A stretch of 64,000 nucleotides of DNA. It comes from Catenaria anguillulae PL171 (taxonomy: Eukaryota; Blastocladiomycota; Blastocladiomycetes; Blastocladiales; Catenariaceae). Where the stretch lies: the NCBI GenBank assembly GCA_002102555.1, contig MCFL01000019.1, forward strand, positions 405,242-469,241, written 5' to 3'. The translations under genes were made by a program, and so were the position numbers. The notes beneath the pieces were generated by a model that saw only the letters and a program-made list of their open reading frames with translations, had not been told where the DNA came from and ran no database searches. This document shows, piece after piece, positions 31,909-43,500 of this stretch (its first letter is position 1; each line of letters opens with the position of its first letter).

Positions 31909-32899
31909 TCACAATTCACAATTCACATTCTCCTCAATCATATCCTTCAACGCACGCAGTGGCATTCCCATAATCACATCCTCATCCGCATCCCGCCTGC
32001 CCACAAAGGGATGAAGCAATGGCTCGTCAATCATGAACCCGCCCGCACAATGCATAATGTCGCCCTTGCCAATGACCTTGTCCAGAATGGGCTCGGGAAC
32101 TGGGTTCCAGTACTGCTTGCCAATGACCACGCGCTCAGTACGGGCGCCCGTGGCAAGGTTGGTGACGACAATGCCGTTGACCTGTCCAGTTGAGGGGCCT
32201 AGGGAGGTTAGCGAGCATGTCTGGGATGGGAAACCGGGAGGATGTGATTGGGCGTACGCATTCGGCTGGGTGTCCATCGTGGCCGTACGACTTCATGTAC
32301 GCCTTACACATCTGTGAAACAGGCTCGCAAGTGAATAATATTCATCTCGACGCTCATCCCACCGTTGGCCATGGGCGACATGATGATGGATGCTTGTACG
32401 TGCATACCTCTGGTGTCTCTGGCTTCTCCCGAATCTCGCCATTGCACACAATCACCTGGTCACTCGTAATCAGCAGAACCGTGGCACCAGCTACCCCCGC
32501 TGCCGCCGCCTTCAACTCAGTAGCATATTTTTCCCTCAACACAGGCACCAGTGCATCGGCCTTGGCATGTGCGATAATGGTCGTGACTGCGGCCGCGTCG
32601 TTTCGGTTGCGGGCGTCCAATGCGACGCTCTTTTCGTCAATGTCGGGGGATGCAAAGTCAAGGCGGATGTGCGCATGCGCTGGGTCGGTTGGAGCGCTGT
32701 TGGGCAGCAAAGAGGAGATAAGCTGGCGGCGCCATTTGCTTGAGGAGCCAAGCACGATGGTCACAGTGCCGGCATTGCCGTTAACGATGCGCGGAGAAAG
32801 TGTCACGGGGGCGGACGACGATGTGGATTCGGAGGTGGAGGCGGAAGTCATTGCGTCAGGTCCAAGCGAGTCTTTGGCCGGTAAAGAGATGCATTGCAT
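31909..32899 (-). CDS. Maf/ASMTL-type nucleotide pyrophosphatase
   Basis: Three exons: 32899-32408, 32311-32258 and 32181-31909, all phase 0, giving 272 aa. Maf proteins hydrolyse non-canonical nucleoside triphosphates or dTTP/UTP to monophosphates, a house-cleaning role. Family motifs: VLGSSSKWRRQL (the S-S-R/K substrate loop), FASPDIDEKSVALDARNRND and LLITSDQVIVCNGEIREKP, then VNGIVVTNLATGARTERVVI in exon 3. The 54-nt middle exon (MCKAYMKSYGHDGHPAEC) supplies the helix before that strand. The second intron ends at the ACAG before VNGIVV rather than the earlier CTAG, judged by family spacing. The start may be ATG 32899 or 32851; an out-of-frame ATG at 32904 could act as a tiny upstream frame. 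The N-terminus is Ser/Thr-rich and longer than usual. Confidence 0.85.
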
Positions 32900-33199
32900 T
32901 GCATTGGAGATAAACACAATTGTGCATAAGCGTCTCGCAGCAGTCCCCAGCCGAGCACTCAACTGCTGGCAACAGAGCAGATATCGAAGATGCGAAGAAA
33001 CATACATATAAGGCTCTATAATGTCAATTGAAGACGAGAAAGGCAAAAGAAAAAAGTAAGGCGAATGGAAACAAGAAAAACAAACATAGTACTGCAAGTG
33101 CGATAGGTGCGATGGGGAGATACGGATACGGACACTCCACCCACGACGGGTGGTCTCTAAACGAAAGCCAAGCAACCAAGACGAAAGCCTTGCTCCTTC

Positions 33200-33794
33200 C
33201 TACACCGCCGTCGCGCTGTCCATGCGCTTCAACTCCACGTCCGCCGATACGCCCGAGATGTTGACGCCCGCATTCACCTCTCGCCGGCGCTGGGCCGCAG
33301 CGGCAGCCGCCTTGGTTCCAACAGACGCAGCGAGCAGAATAAAGAGAACCTGTGTGGCCAGGAAAGTGAGCACCAACAAGCGTTATCGGCTGCACAGCAA
33401 GACGAAAAATAAGACATACATCGGTCGCCACAACACCAAACACAACCCACTTTGATGCAAACGTGACCAAGCTGGTACCCAGCGCCACCAGCGGCAGCGG
33501 CAGTGCCGTGATGGTGAACACGCCCAGGTACCCGTGTAGCAGGGACTGCGGGTCCTGGTGCTTTTCGTTGGCATGGCGCACCGTCTCGATGCAGGCGACC
33601 GCCATGAGGGCAGTCAGCAACCCGAATGCCACAATTCCCATGCGCGCGCCAAACGGCGTGATGCTCGTGATGATCCAGTTGATGTTGGCAAAGGCCAGGC
33701 CGTGTGCCACCCACAGCAGCAGGGCAGAGGCCAGCAAGGCACCCGAGGCGGTGCGGGTATCGACGGTCGGCACAAACGTGGTTGTCTTGGACAT
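33200..33794 (-). CDS. Four-helix membrane protein, unknown family
   Basis: Two exons, 33794-33420 and 33349-33200, with a 70-nt GTATGT..CACAG intron in phase 0, giving 174 aa. Four hydrophobic helices are visible: LLASALLLWVAHGLAFANI, MGIVAFGLLTALMAVACIE, VFTITALPLPLVALGTSLVT, and one spanning the splice junction (VVFGVVATD-VLFILLAASVG). The C-terminus is Ala-rich, then basic and hydrophilic (QRRREVNAG..VELKRMDS). Size and topology resemble MARVEL- or tetraspan-like proteins, but no Cys-rich loop or other signature is present. A longer frame reading through the intron loses the last helix, so splicing is preferred. Confidence 0.65.
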
Positions 33795-34395
33795 TGCTTT
33801 CTGGGTCAGCAAGGCCGGGAAATGAACAATCTAATTGAACTGGACGAGTTTTGGCAGGGTCCGAGGGCAGTGGATGTGCGAAGCAAGCAATGTCGGCGAG
33901 GGGCCGTCCGTCGTTGTGTGCTTGGATTTTGAAGTGGTCGTGATGTGCATCGAATGCGTGAATGTGCAAAACCTTTACAGAGAGCGTCCATGTATTTCTG
34001 GCGCTTTTCGAATCCAATACACAACGCTCTGCAGCTGATGAGACGAGAAGCTCAGCTGCATTGGGTGATGTCTGATGTTTGCTTTTTTTGATGGCAATTT
34101 CGGCAAAGAAGACGCCACACCAGACCCTCGGTCCCTTGTGCACTCTGCACTGTGGTCTGTCGCATGTCGTGTCGCAGCCCTGGTCGCAGCCACTTCTTGT
34201 TCTGACTGTCGATCTCCTGTCGCATCGGATCGGCGGCCCTGCTCAGCAGCTTGGTCAGCTGTTCGCAATGTTCGCACGACTGGCTCGTTGCTGGACAAGT
34301 AGGGCCAAGGAGAGATGCATGGGAATCCTCGTATACTTGCCTACACCCAACCAGGGGCCAAAAAGCTCACTTTTGTGACATATTCGCTTGAAGCA
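33795..34395. promoter_or_regulatory. Divergent promoter region of the tetraspan-like and GPCR genes
   Basis: 600 bases between genes facing away from each other. Frames here are short and unconvincing. No specific element was recognised. Confidence 0.4.
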
Positions 34396-37300
34396 ATGAA
34401 ATCTGTTTCGCACATTTTTCTGCTGGCCATTCTGGCTTGTCATGCCCACGCCCTGGTCAACCTGACTTTGGCCATCGTCGCTCCAGATCATCGAAACTAC
34501 AGCAACAACGGTACATAAGAACCGTTTGCAACATATACTACGAGTAATTCGGGCAGAATGTAACCCTTGCAATGCCTTGAAATAGATCTCGGCTCCAAGG
34601 CATCTCTCAAAGCACAGAGCGAAATCGTTCCCTTCATTTTGCAGGACCTGAATGAGCGACTGGCACATCCCCGAGGAGTCCATTTCGAGATCAAGGAATA
34701 TGACACTAAACAGAAGCAGCTTGGGTCGGTAGAGGCTGCCATCAAAGCTCAGCGCGAAGGGAAAGCACTGGGCTTGCTCGGGGAATGGGCCAGCGTCGGA
34801 ACCATTCCCGCCGCTTGGACAACGACGAGCTTCAATGTGCCCATGTGCAGCGGAACGGCAACGAGCGACCTACTGTCGAATAAAGAAGATTTCCCGCTGT
34901 TTATGCGAGCACTCAGTTCCGATGGGCGGCAGGGTGCATTCATTGCGCAAACCGTTGTGCAATGGAACTGGACCCAGGTCAATGTTCTGGTTGCAAACGA
35001 CGCTTATGGCTTATCTGTTCAGGCGGCTTTCAGGGAGGAGGCAAGGCGTCTCAATATCACTATTGAGCGATCCATCATTGTTCAAGACCAATGGACCTCG
35101 GCCGAGTACCAAAGCATGGTGGATCGCCTCGTCGTCAGCTCGACACGGGTCGTCATTGCCATCATGCTGCCCAATCTCTACATTCAAGTCGCACAAGCCA
35201 TGAAATCCCGCGGACTCATCAAGTCATTCACCTTTATTGGCGGCGATGCCTTGGTCACCACCATGGACTCGGCCACCAGTCTCAGCATCACCAAGCACGA
35301 GGAAAGGGTCGAGTTGTTTGATGGTCTGTTCTTTGCTTGGCCCGCTGAAGTCCCGCGCTCATCTGCTCGGTACGACCTCATGCTTCAGCGATGGGTGCAA
35401 GCGGGCAATCCAGAGTCCACCTTCAAGACCGCGTACGCATTGTTTGGAGCGAGCTGCATCGAGATCCTCGTCGCCGGGTGGATCGACATCATTGACAAGC
35501 ATGGCATTGGTGCCGCCGTCAATCGCACATACATGGTCAAGCTGTCAGATTTTTTGGAGCCCAGGGACACCATCACCGGTCGTGCTGTTTTTGACAAGAA
35601 CGGCGACCGAGATGGGTCGTTTGAATTGTGGAATGTGCAAAACGCCACGTCCATGCCCGTTCTGTATTCAGAGAATGGGGTGCTGACGCAGCTCCGGGAA
35701 CCCATGTACCCGAATCGATCCAACAAGATCCCACCATGGCAAGCTACCTATACCCTCAACAACCCTTCCGTGGGCATGCCTGGCGTCATCACCATCCTTG
35801 TCTTGACGGGCGTAACGATGGCGTCTGTTGTCATTGGATGGGCATACTTGATGATCCACAGAGACACGCGGCGAGTCAAGCATCTGGGAATCTCATTCAC
35901 GTCTGTTCTGTGCTTGGGCTTACTGCTCGCGCTTTCGTCTCCTTTCCAAATGGTCGGGGTTCCCACAATCGTGACGTGTGCGAGCCAGTACTGGACCATC
36001 TTCTTGGGCTACTCGCTCTGCCTGGCATCTTTATGGATCCGTTCGTACCGCATCAGAAAGGTTTTTGACAATCGAGTTCTGTCCAAAACGACGTCGGTGC
36101 AGACGCGAGCCTTGGTTCAGCGCATGCTTGTGTTGCCCATGCTTCAAGCAGTGTTGCTCTTGTCCTTGCAGCTGGTTTCACCACTTGTGCCGACGCGCCT
36201 CGTTGTAAACGGCCTGCATGTCGAGTTCTTTTGCTTGGATTCGACCGCCATGAATCCCCCCGCCGTGGATTCGGCCGCACAATCCAAACTTACCGCAAGT
36301 GTAATTGGATCCGTCATGTTTTACGTTGCAGGCGGACTCGATGGGTATCATACGATTGTGTTTCCGAATCGATACATGGGCACATTGCTCACACACGCAC
36401 CATCTATCGTGAATACGTGTAGAGTCTTGCTTGCCATGTTGGCCTGGGTATCGGTCAAGCTTCGCAGTGTACACACTGCATTCAAGGACACGCTCTTTAT
36501 TGCCTACACCATTCATAATCTCACGGTGCGGACAGATTCACCGCAACACTCGCAACGCCGTTGATTAACTGGACTTTTATCTTTTTCTCTCTTTCAGTTT
36601 ACCGTCATTATTGCCGCCGTTCTCATCACGCTATTTGACCGAAACTCGGTTATTCTGTTTTATGTCAAATCTTGCGCCATTCTCTACAGCTGCCTGGTGG
36701 TCTTTGTATGCATGGTGGCTCGCCACGCCGTTAATGTCAAGGCCGACTCAAAAACTGAGGCGTCGAGCCGCCCCAGTGGTGCTTTGGAAACACGCATGAT
36801 CGAGTCCATGGCACCTGGTGCGGGTGGAACCACGCAAATCAAGGTGAGCACAGCGTCGAGCTCGAGCCAAGCATCCAATTCTGGGGTATGTGCATTTATC
36901 TCGAGTGTGAGATTGGATTGCGTGTTGGTTATCATGCTCACATTGATGTACGACACGATGCATAGGCGGCATTTATAGCCATCATTCCGGTCAAGTTCTG
37001 CGGATGGGTCATCCGCAAATGGCAAGTGTGCCAAGTCATGTTGTATGCGAAAACAGGTGTGCTGTGCGTCTTCCCAACCACAGCCGGAGTGCAATCCGAT
37101 CCAATCAAAGGCCACGGCCTGACGTACCGACTGCGCAAATGCGTTGTCGACACTGAACCCGACGACGAGCCGCCCGGGGCAGTTGCCCTGTCGTGTGCGG
37201 GAACCGACGCCATTGTGCTCATGTTCCCATCGATTGCCGAGCGCGACAAGTGGTCGGGGGCCTTCTTGCAGGTCGCAACACCAAAGGCAACAGCGAGCCA

Positions 37301-37571
37301 GGTGAGTCGCGGGTGGAGCTCAAAGGTGGGTATGTCCAAGAGCGGGAGCAAGAATGGGTTGGCCAGACGGTCAAGTTCAGCAAAGTTTGGCGGGCTGTCG
37401 GCGCGGGCAGCAACCATTTCCGTCACGTCTGGCGTGTCGTTTGATGATGGGGCGGCGCATGTGGATTTTGCCGAAGACGTTGAGACAGAGGTCGTGGTCG
37501 GCTCCATTGGGCGGGCTGCTGGCCAAGGGAGTACCAGTGGCAGCAATGACCAGAGACCTGATCGTCCGTAA
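34396..37571 (+). CDS. Class C (GABA-B-like) GPCR with C-terminal PH-like domain
   Basis: Four exons: 34396-34510, 34586-36525, 36598-36885 and 36966-37571, phases consistent, giving 982 aa. A signal peptide (MKSVSHIFLLAILACHAHAL) leads into a Venus-flytrap ligand-binding domain, about residues 22-420 (PFILQDLNERLAHPRGVHFE; GLLGEWASVGTIPAAWTTT; QWNWTQVNVLVANDAYGLSV). A seven-helix class C core starts near residue 435 (ITILVLTGVTMASVVIGWAY; HLGISFTSVLCLGLLLALSS; GYSLCLASLWIRSYRIRKVF) and ends in exon 3. There is no Cys-rich linker, as in GABA-B receptors. The cytosolic end carries a pleckstrin-homology-like module, about residues 788-881 (VKFCGWVIRKWQVCQVMLYA to IAERDKWSGAFLQ, with the conserved late Trp), then a Ser/Gly tail. 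Ligand unknown. The PH call is by pattern only. Confidence 0.85.
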
Positions 37572-37873
37572 AGCATCTGTTTCGTGAACAGTGACTAAAG
37601 CAGCAATTTCCTGTCCATTCATCTTTGTTTGATGACGATGAGACAGTGCAGAATACTTTGTGGAGGTGACTGTCTGCGAGACAACGGGGACACCACAAAG
37701 CCAGGCGGAGAGCCATTGCACCGCGCGCGGACACGGACGCGATCGGCGTCTGTTGGAAATCTGTCTGGCACGGCTCGAATGCGAATGCGTTGAAGACAGC
37801 AGCAGTATATGGAGATGGAGAACGTTAACCCATCTTCGAACGACTGCTTGCCCCACATTGTATACTTGTTCGC
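37572..37873. promoter_or_regulatory. Short spacer, promoter of the F-box/WD gene
   Basis: About 300 bases between two plus-strand genes, with nothing else recognisable. Confidence 0.4.
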
Positions 37874-40208
37874 ATGCACTCACTCAATGCAAACACTTGC
37901 ACCACCATGAATCCTCCTGCCGCCACGCCTCGTGATCCTCGGGCTTCGTCGCCCGTCTTGGACCTCGTGGACCGCCTCAGCGATGAGCTCTGGCTCGACG
38001 TCTTTGCCCGTGTTGCACTACAACCCGACGGATACCGCACACTCGCAGCGTGCTCTGCAGCATGCAAGTCATTCCACCGCCTGTGCCACGATGACGCTGT
38101 TGGTCGTGCCGCCTTCATGGGCATCAATCGCCACTTGGCCATCGACCCGCTGACGGGCAGTTGGCCATCGCTCGCGGAAATGCCACCAGCCTTGCCTTGG
38201 TGGTGTGTGGTCAAGGACCAAGTCCGGTTCATGCGCTGCTGGATGGCAGGAGCCCATGGGAGTGAGGCGGATCTCACCGAAGGGCAAGGAGTAGCGCGGC
38301 GGCACCACGGCCAGCAAGGTGACATGGGCGAGCAGCTTTCACCAACAATTCTACCGCAGCCCGCCCCAGTAGAAACGGCAACTGCTCCTGCCAATGCGCT
38401 CGAAACTCTTGCGCTTGCCGACCAAGTCGGCGATCTGAGCGACGACGAGTCCTTTGACCATAATCCGATAATCGAGGAAATACTGAGCGCTGCCACTGCC
38501 CACTCCAACCACCGACCACACCTCCTCAACGACAACCCACTCAGATTCACTGTTGCGGACGCTCCCTTTCACACCACCCTGATTGATCTCGCTTGCCCAA
38601 CGCATCTCCTGCCCGCTGGTGCCGTTGACACAAGTGACCCACTCATCCTCCACCGCATCGACCGTGTCCATGTCCACGTCCCACGACCCACAACTGGCAC
38701 GCAGTCTGTTGCGAATGGCGTTATCGCCGTGTCTGCCAACTGGGCCCAGCAATCCCGCATTGGCCAAACACCGACGAGCAAGGACGTGACACGCATCATT
38801 CACGTTTTGGACGCAACGACGTTTGCGCCAATCTCTTCTCACATTCTCGAAAAAGATACCCGAGGCACAAGTGTCAGCGACCCCGATGAGCAAGATGATG
38901 AAGACGAGCCTCAGTTGCGCTCATTGCAGGCGGTCGATGCCGTCAACAAGGCGTTTGTGGTCATGTCATATGTGGACAATGATCCCGAGCATGGAGCGTT
39001 TGTTGCGTCGATGTTGCAGCTGGTCAGTTATGATTCGGTAAGATCTGGCGCTGACAAAGTGGTCGCCACGCATACCTTTCCAGGCGCACCCGATTGTTCG
39101 TTTCGTTATCAACACCCTCTTTTCCTGGCATCTGGCTTGCTCCCATGGCCATTGACACTGTAACCTCATCTGTCTACCAGCCGCCTCGCTTCCTATACAA
39201 ATCCACAACGACAACACATACAAGCTCATCTACACGGACGCCACCTCAAACCACTTCACCATCCGCCACCTGCACGCGCCCACGCTGACACTGGCCCGCC
39301 CCGACGTGATCATCCGCACAACCGACTTGATCCACCACTACGAACCCGATTTCCCGTCGATTCTCGTGACAGGCGACCAATTTGGCGCCATTCGTGTGTG
39401 GTGCACGGCCACTGGTACTCTCAAGTACGCATACCAAGTGGCGCACATGCTGACCAATTCGTTTGCCATGCTTCGCCCGCTGATCCCGCCCTGGATCATT
39501 GACACCCCGCACGTGTGGGCGCGCGACAAGTGGGTCCAAGTGTACTCGCTCGTGTGCGGGTTCGAGTGGGATGCCGAGGAGCAACCGGGCGCGTCATTAC
39601 ACAGTGTGGTCAGCGCCCACAAGCAAGTGCCACCCACAATTGCCGAGGACGATCCGCTGTATGAACAACCGGATTGGCCAAGGTTTATGCGGTTGTTTGA
39701 GGAGAAGCGCGATGGGCTGGCCTGGATGGGCTCGTTTGCATCGCTTCGCGGGCTGGCCAGTGTGGAAGAAGCGCCGCGGCCAATGTGCTTGTATCGGGAT
39801 CGGTCAAGGGGCAACTATGTTGCGTTCTTGGCTGCGTATCAGGCATTGTTTGCCATGGATGATCAAGGGCGGTTGATGGTGACGGATTTGGTCGGCAAAG
39901 ACGAGCTGGGATCATTGGTTGCCGCTGGGTGTACAGCCAAGCAGGCGATACAGGTGATCAAGGCGGATAGCAAACAGGACCAGGGTGTGCTCGACCTGAA
40001 AGAATTAGTTGCGCCGGACGGACATGTGGGGTGTGCCGTGCTCAAGTTGCACAAGTCAGCAATCAAGCCTCGACCCGGCCAATGGCCCTCCACCACGGCT
40101 CCCGAGGATTCAACGCACCTGTCGGGAGACATGATGTTTCTCGGCAGTGATTGGAATCGGTTTTTGGTGTACCGGAATTCCTCGCTCATGGTTCTCGAGC
40201 AGTGCTGA
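37874..40208 (+). CDS. F-box protein with WD-like C-terminal part
   Basis: Two exons, 37874-39095 and 39181-40208, joined by an 85-nt intron with GTTCGT donor and ACCAG acceptor in phase 1, giving 749 aa (alternative start ATG 37907). An F-box lies near residues 30-75 (LVDRLSDELWLDVFARV; LAACSAACKSFHRLCHDD), the motif that docks on Skp1 in SCF ubiquitin ligases. An acidic low-complexity middle follows (DPDEQDDEDEPQ). At least one clear WD repeat is in exon 2 (ILVTGDQFGAIRVWCTATGT), and nearby strands fit a degenerate propeller for substrate binding. Reading through an earlier GTAAGA site was preferred, because only the GTTCGT donor gives the right phase. Substrate unknown. Confidence 0.75.
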
Positions 40209-40286
40209 TTTGGTTTGGCTGTGGGGTAAGATATCTGATAAACGTTCCAATTGCATACTGCGTTGTGTTTTACATACATGTATCGT

Positions 40287-42668
40287 TTACAAATTGACCA
40301 TGTTGGTGGGATAATGGTACCTTTTTAGCCTGTCCAGTACGAGACTCAACCCGCCTACGCTTGTCTCTCCGCCATGACCAACAATTTCAAATGTGAACCT
40401 GCCAACACCCTTTCTTTGCACCACACTCAACTTTTCCCGAAACCTATGCCCAGCGAGTTTGGCCAATCCGTCAAGCATGGCCAGGGCATTAACCCGTCCG
40501 GGATCACCCACAACACGCACACGAACCCCGTTGCGCGCAGCGCGATGCTGAACCGCCGAATCCCACCCGGGTGCTGCAGCGAGGCGGTCGATGATGGCCG
40601 ACCACTGCCAATTGCCCAGAGCGCCGTTCCAGGCTACAGAGATCGGTGACTTTGAGGAAGAAGCAGTCGTTGGTTGAGAAGCAATATCAAGCGACCCTTG
40701 AACAGAAAAGGAAACGAGTCGCGGACACGCGGTCGAGAGCGTGATTGCCAGAATTGAGTTGGGATTCACTTGAATCGGCGTGTGGTCGTCCGTGGCTTTC
40801 GCCATGATCAGCGACATGGCCGTCAAATAGGGATAGGATGCGCCGCCAACAATAGCGTCGGCCCACTTTTGCACGTCAAGCCGTGGATTGAGCGAAGGAA
40901 CACGAACTATGAGCTCGCGTAGTCCGCGGCAGTCTGGGATCAGATACGTAAAGCCGGCGGGGATGTCGAGGTGTGTGATCTTGCATGCGAGAGCCGACGC
41001 CGAGGGGCAAGCGGCGAGTCCGAGTTCCTGCTGCTCGCGGCGAGGAAGCATGAAGGTGAGCTGCGGCGCCTTTTCGCTTGCCCAAGCGCCAAACCATTCG
41101 AGTTTGACCCGAGCGAGTCGTGGATAACGCGAGAGGATGCGTGCGAGAATGGTTGGGTGTGGGTCCCTGGCTCCCTGGAGGTCCACAATGGTGGATATCA
41201 GGTTGGGTGCGTCCAGGTCGGTGCTGAGAAACAGTTCTTGATCGGCATGAACGTGGACAAGATTGGGCAGGCGCAACACAGGTGTTGGGTCGGTGCCAAT
41301 GAGGTCAAACATGGCGTCTTGAATAGTGAGGTGGGTGAGCGTGACGGCAAAAGGCGATTGTTGGAGCGCTTTGATGGCAATGAATGTGAGCTCGGGAATG
41401 GAAAGCGAGACGAGACTTGGAAACCTCGTTCCTGTGGCCCGAGTAAGGTGATTATGTCCGCTGATTTCAAGATGGGTGACGTGAGGGGAGCATGCCAGTT
41501 TGGACAGTCGAACGGTTTCGGGGAGGGAAAGGTGGCAGAGCGAACTGGGGAGGTTGATGGCCGACCAGACCCGTTGTGACAAGGCAGATGGCATTGACAT
41601 GTCGCCACTGTCCGAGTCGGAGTTCTCCTCGTCGCTCATGTCAGTGGAATCCGAGTCGCTCGAAAAATCACCGGTACTTGCGGGATGATCAAAGCCAACG
41701 CTGGGGCGATCGAATCCAAACGGTTCCCGCAAGCGGACGGCTGCGATTCGTGGAGCGTAACGGACAAGCCGCGCCAGAATTGTCTCGGCATGCAAGGCAG
41801 AGCAATCGAACGTCACAAGCGAGGGGAGGCTTTTGGGCAGCTCAACAACGCCGAGCAGGTTGAGGTAGAAGGATCTGAGCCACGGAAACCTGTAGTTGGA
41901 AAAGTCGATCTCGCCAATTGAGCCGTCTCGAAAGTTGAGATGCTGTAGCCGTCCTGATAGCTGATGGATGAGCGCCAGGACGCTGTCAAGGTACGCTTCG
42001 GTCGAGTACACCGTCAAATGCGTCACGTTAGATAAAAGGCCGAGTGACTCGAGGGATTCAATGCCGGTGGCGAGCCTCCCGTTCTTGGTTCGAAGTGGGG
42101 CCCAATCCTTGGCCAAACGAAAGTCGATGACGAGCGCGCGAACCGAGGACCAATCCGGGAAGCAGTGCATGACGGCTGGCGACGCAGCCAAACCGCCATC
42201 ACTCTTGGTTCTTGAAACCAAGTCTTCTTTGCGAGGGTCACCAGGATTGTGAATGTTGCAAGTGATGACCCGCCCCGCGCAACGCACAATCAGTTGCTGC
42301 TCGAGCTCGGTCAAAGACTTGATCAGCCGAACTGACCTTGTTGGCAGTGATGGAAGCGTTCGTGTCGGAACTGGGTGGACTCGAGCGACTCTTTCGGCCA
42401 GAAATGTGTCTGCCACTACCCGCAGAGTGCGGCAAGTGCGGCCAGCGTTGATCACATCGCAGGGACAATGGGCGAAGGTCACGAGGTGAGCCAGGAGCTC
42501 GAGCGGGAGGTCCAGCAGTTGGGTCTGGCGATTAATGGCAAGTTGCATCGAGTTACTTTGGCCGTACATAAATACTTCGAGTTCTAAATCCTCCAATGTT
42601 TTTTGTCTTCCGCATCCACCACGTCGATCGATCGTCTCTTGAGTCTTGACGTGACGTGATCTTCTCAT
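40287..42668 (-). CDS. F-box / leucine-rich-repeat protein
   Basis: One exon, 793 aa from ATG 42668 (second in-frame ATG at 42569, MYGQSNS). The F-box is near residues 45-90 (LLDLPLELLAHLVTFAHCPC; NAGRTCRTLRVVADTFLAER). Irregular leucine-rich repeats follow through the rest (NVTHLTVYSTEAYLDSVLAL; LPSSLCHLSLPETVRLSKLA; LTHLTIQDAMFDLIG), interrupted by an acidic Ser/Asp insert (DFSSDSDSTDMSDEENSDSD). A substrate adaptor for an SCF ubiquitin ligase is the likely role. It converges tail-to-tail on the F-box/WD gene with only 78 bases between stop codons, so their 3' UTRs probably overlap. Confidence 0.8.
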   Translation of the reverse strand: MRRSRHVKTQETIDRRGGCGRQKTLEDLELEVFMYGQSNSMQLAINRQTQLLDLPLELLAHLVTFAHCPCDVINAGRTCRTLRVVADTFLAERVARVHPVPTRTLPSLPTRSVRLIKSLTELEQQLIVRCAGRVITCNIHNPGDPRKEDLVSRTKSDGGLAASPAVMHCFPDWSSVRALVIDFRLAKDWAPLRTKNGRLATGIESLESLGLLSNVTHLTVYSTEAYLDSVLALIHQLSGRLQHLNFRDGSIGEIDFSNYRFPWLRSFYLNLLGVVELPKSLPSLVTFDCSALHAETILARLVRYAPRIAAVRLREPFGFDRPSVGFDHPASTGDFSSDSDSTDMSDEENSDSDSGDMSMPSALSQRVWSAINLPSSLCHLSLPETVRLSKLACSPHVTHLEISGHNHLTRATGTRFPSLVSLSIPELTFIAIKALQQSPFAVTLTHLTIQDAMFDLIGTDPTPVLRLPNLVHVHADQELFLSTDLDAPNLISTIVDLQGARDPHPTILARILSRYPRLARVKLEWFGAWASEKAPQLTFMLPRREQQELGLAACPSASALACKITHLDIPAGFTYLIPDCRGLRELIVRVPSLNPRLDVQKWADAIVGGASYPYLTAMSLIMAKATDDHTPIQVNPNSILAITLSTACPRLVSFSVQGSLDIASQPTTASSSKSPISVAWNGALGNWQWSAIIDRLAAAPGWDSAVQHRAARNGVRVRVVGDPGRVNALAMLDGLAKLAGHRFREKLSVVQRKGVGRFTFEIVGHGGETSVGGLSLVLDRLKRYHYPTNMVNL

Positions 42669-43500
42669 TCACGATCTGTACGATTTGATTTGTACGAGAG
42701 AGAGAAAGGGTTTGTAAGTGCGAGCTCTACCTTGCCCAGGTCAGGCTGTCGGAACATTTCTGGGTCCGTGGCCCTTTCGTGCAGCGTGTCGGGACATGCA
42801 GCAGTCATGCAGAGCCCGATGCTCTCGGTCTGCTGGCAAGGATCACTCAATGCTGCCGCAAGGTTGCTGGACTTGCGTGCATGGCTTCCCTTTGTACCTA
42901 GGTTGTGTTTTCCGGCTATCGGGAAAACCATTCGGCACAACACACATCCTAATTTCAATCATTTTAGGGAGTTGACATTCTCAAATGTTGAGGCGAAATG
43001 TCTGTAGCTGCGAACAGGCTTCACCAGACGCGTTTCGACCTTGGCTGGTGTCAAAGTGGGCTGTGTTGGATTCATGATCCTCCCTCCGGCAAGCCAAACT
43101 GATGACAGGATGAGTTATTGAGCTGATCTCATTGGCTCCGGCCACCGTGTCGTCCCTACATGTATGTAGCCTGGAAATCTGATCGCCAAACAGCAGCTGG
43201 CTCATTCATGGCGGTGAGCTTTCTGGTGCTCAGTCGCGGCAAGTTCACAACGATTCCCACGGCGTTGGTCGCCCCTACATTCCCACCACTTGAGGGTTCC
43301 GGCTTGGAGTTCCGCAGGCGCATATCTTGTGGGACTTCTGACCCAGGGTCAGCATCCGGACGGATATGTACAAATAGGCGGGCGATCCCCAGCACCTGGA
43401 CGGGGAACAGCCCACCAAGCTAAATAACTTCCTTGCTTATAAACACCCCCATAGAAGCAGAGCTCAACCTACCCACACGTCCAACCACCCGCCATCCAAC
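42669..43500. promoter_or_regulatory. Divergent region; TATA box for pectate lyase at 43438-43443
   Basis: 830 bases between the F-box/LRR gene (minus) and pectate lyase (plus). A TATAAA box lies 58 bases before the lyase ATG, a strong core promoter by position. The rest has no supported gene. Confidence 0.5.

Noticed and set aside
32182-32202. CTAG acceptor at about 32200 for the last Maf exon
   Set aside because: It would need another phase and adds five residues absent from the family; the ACAG acceptor at 32182 fits.
39028-39038. GTAAGA donor at 39038 as the F-box/WD intron start
   Set aside because: It leaves phase 0, and the downstream exon would hit a stop. The GTTCGT donor at 39096 gives the right phase and an 85-nt intron.
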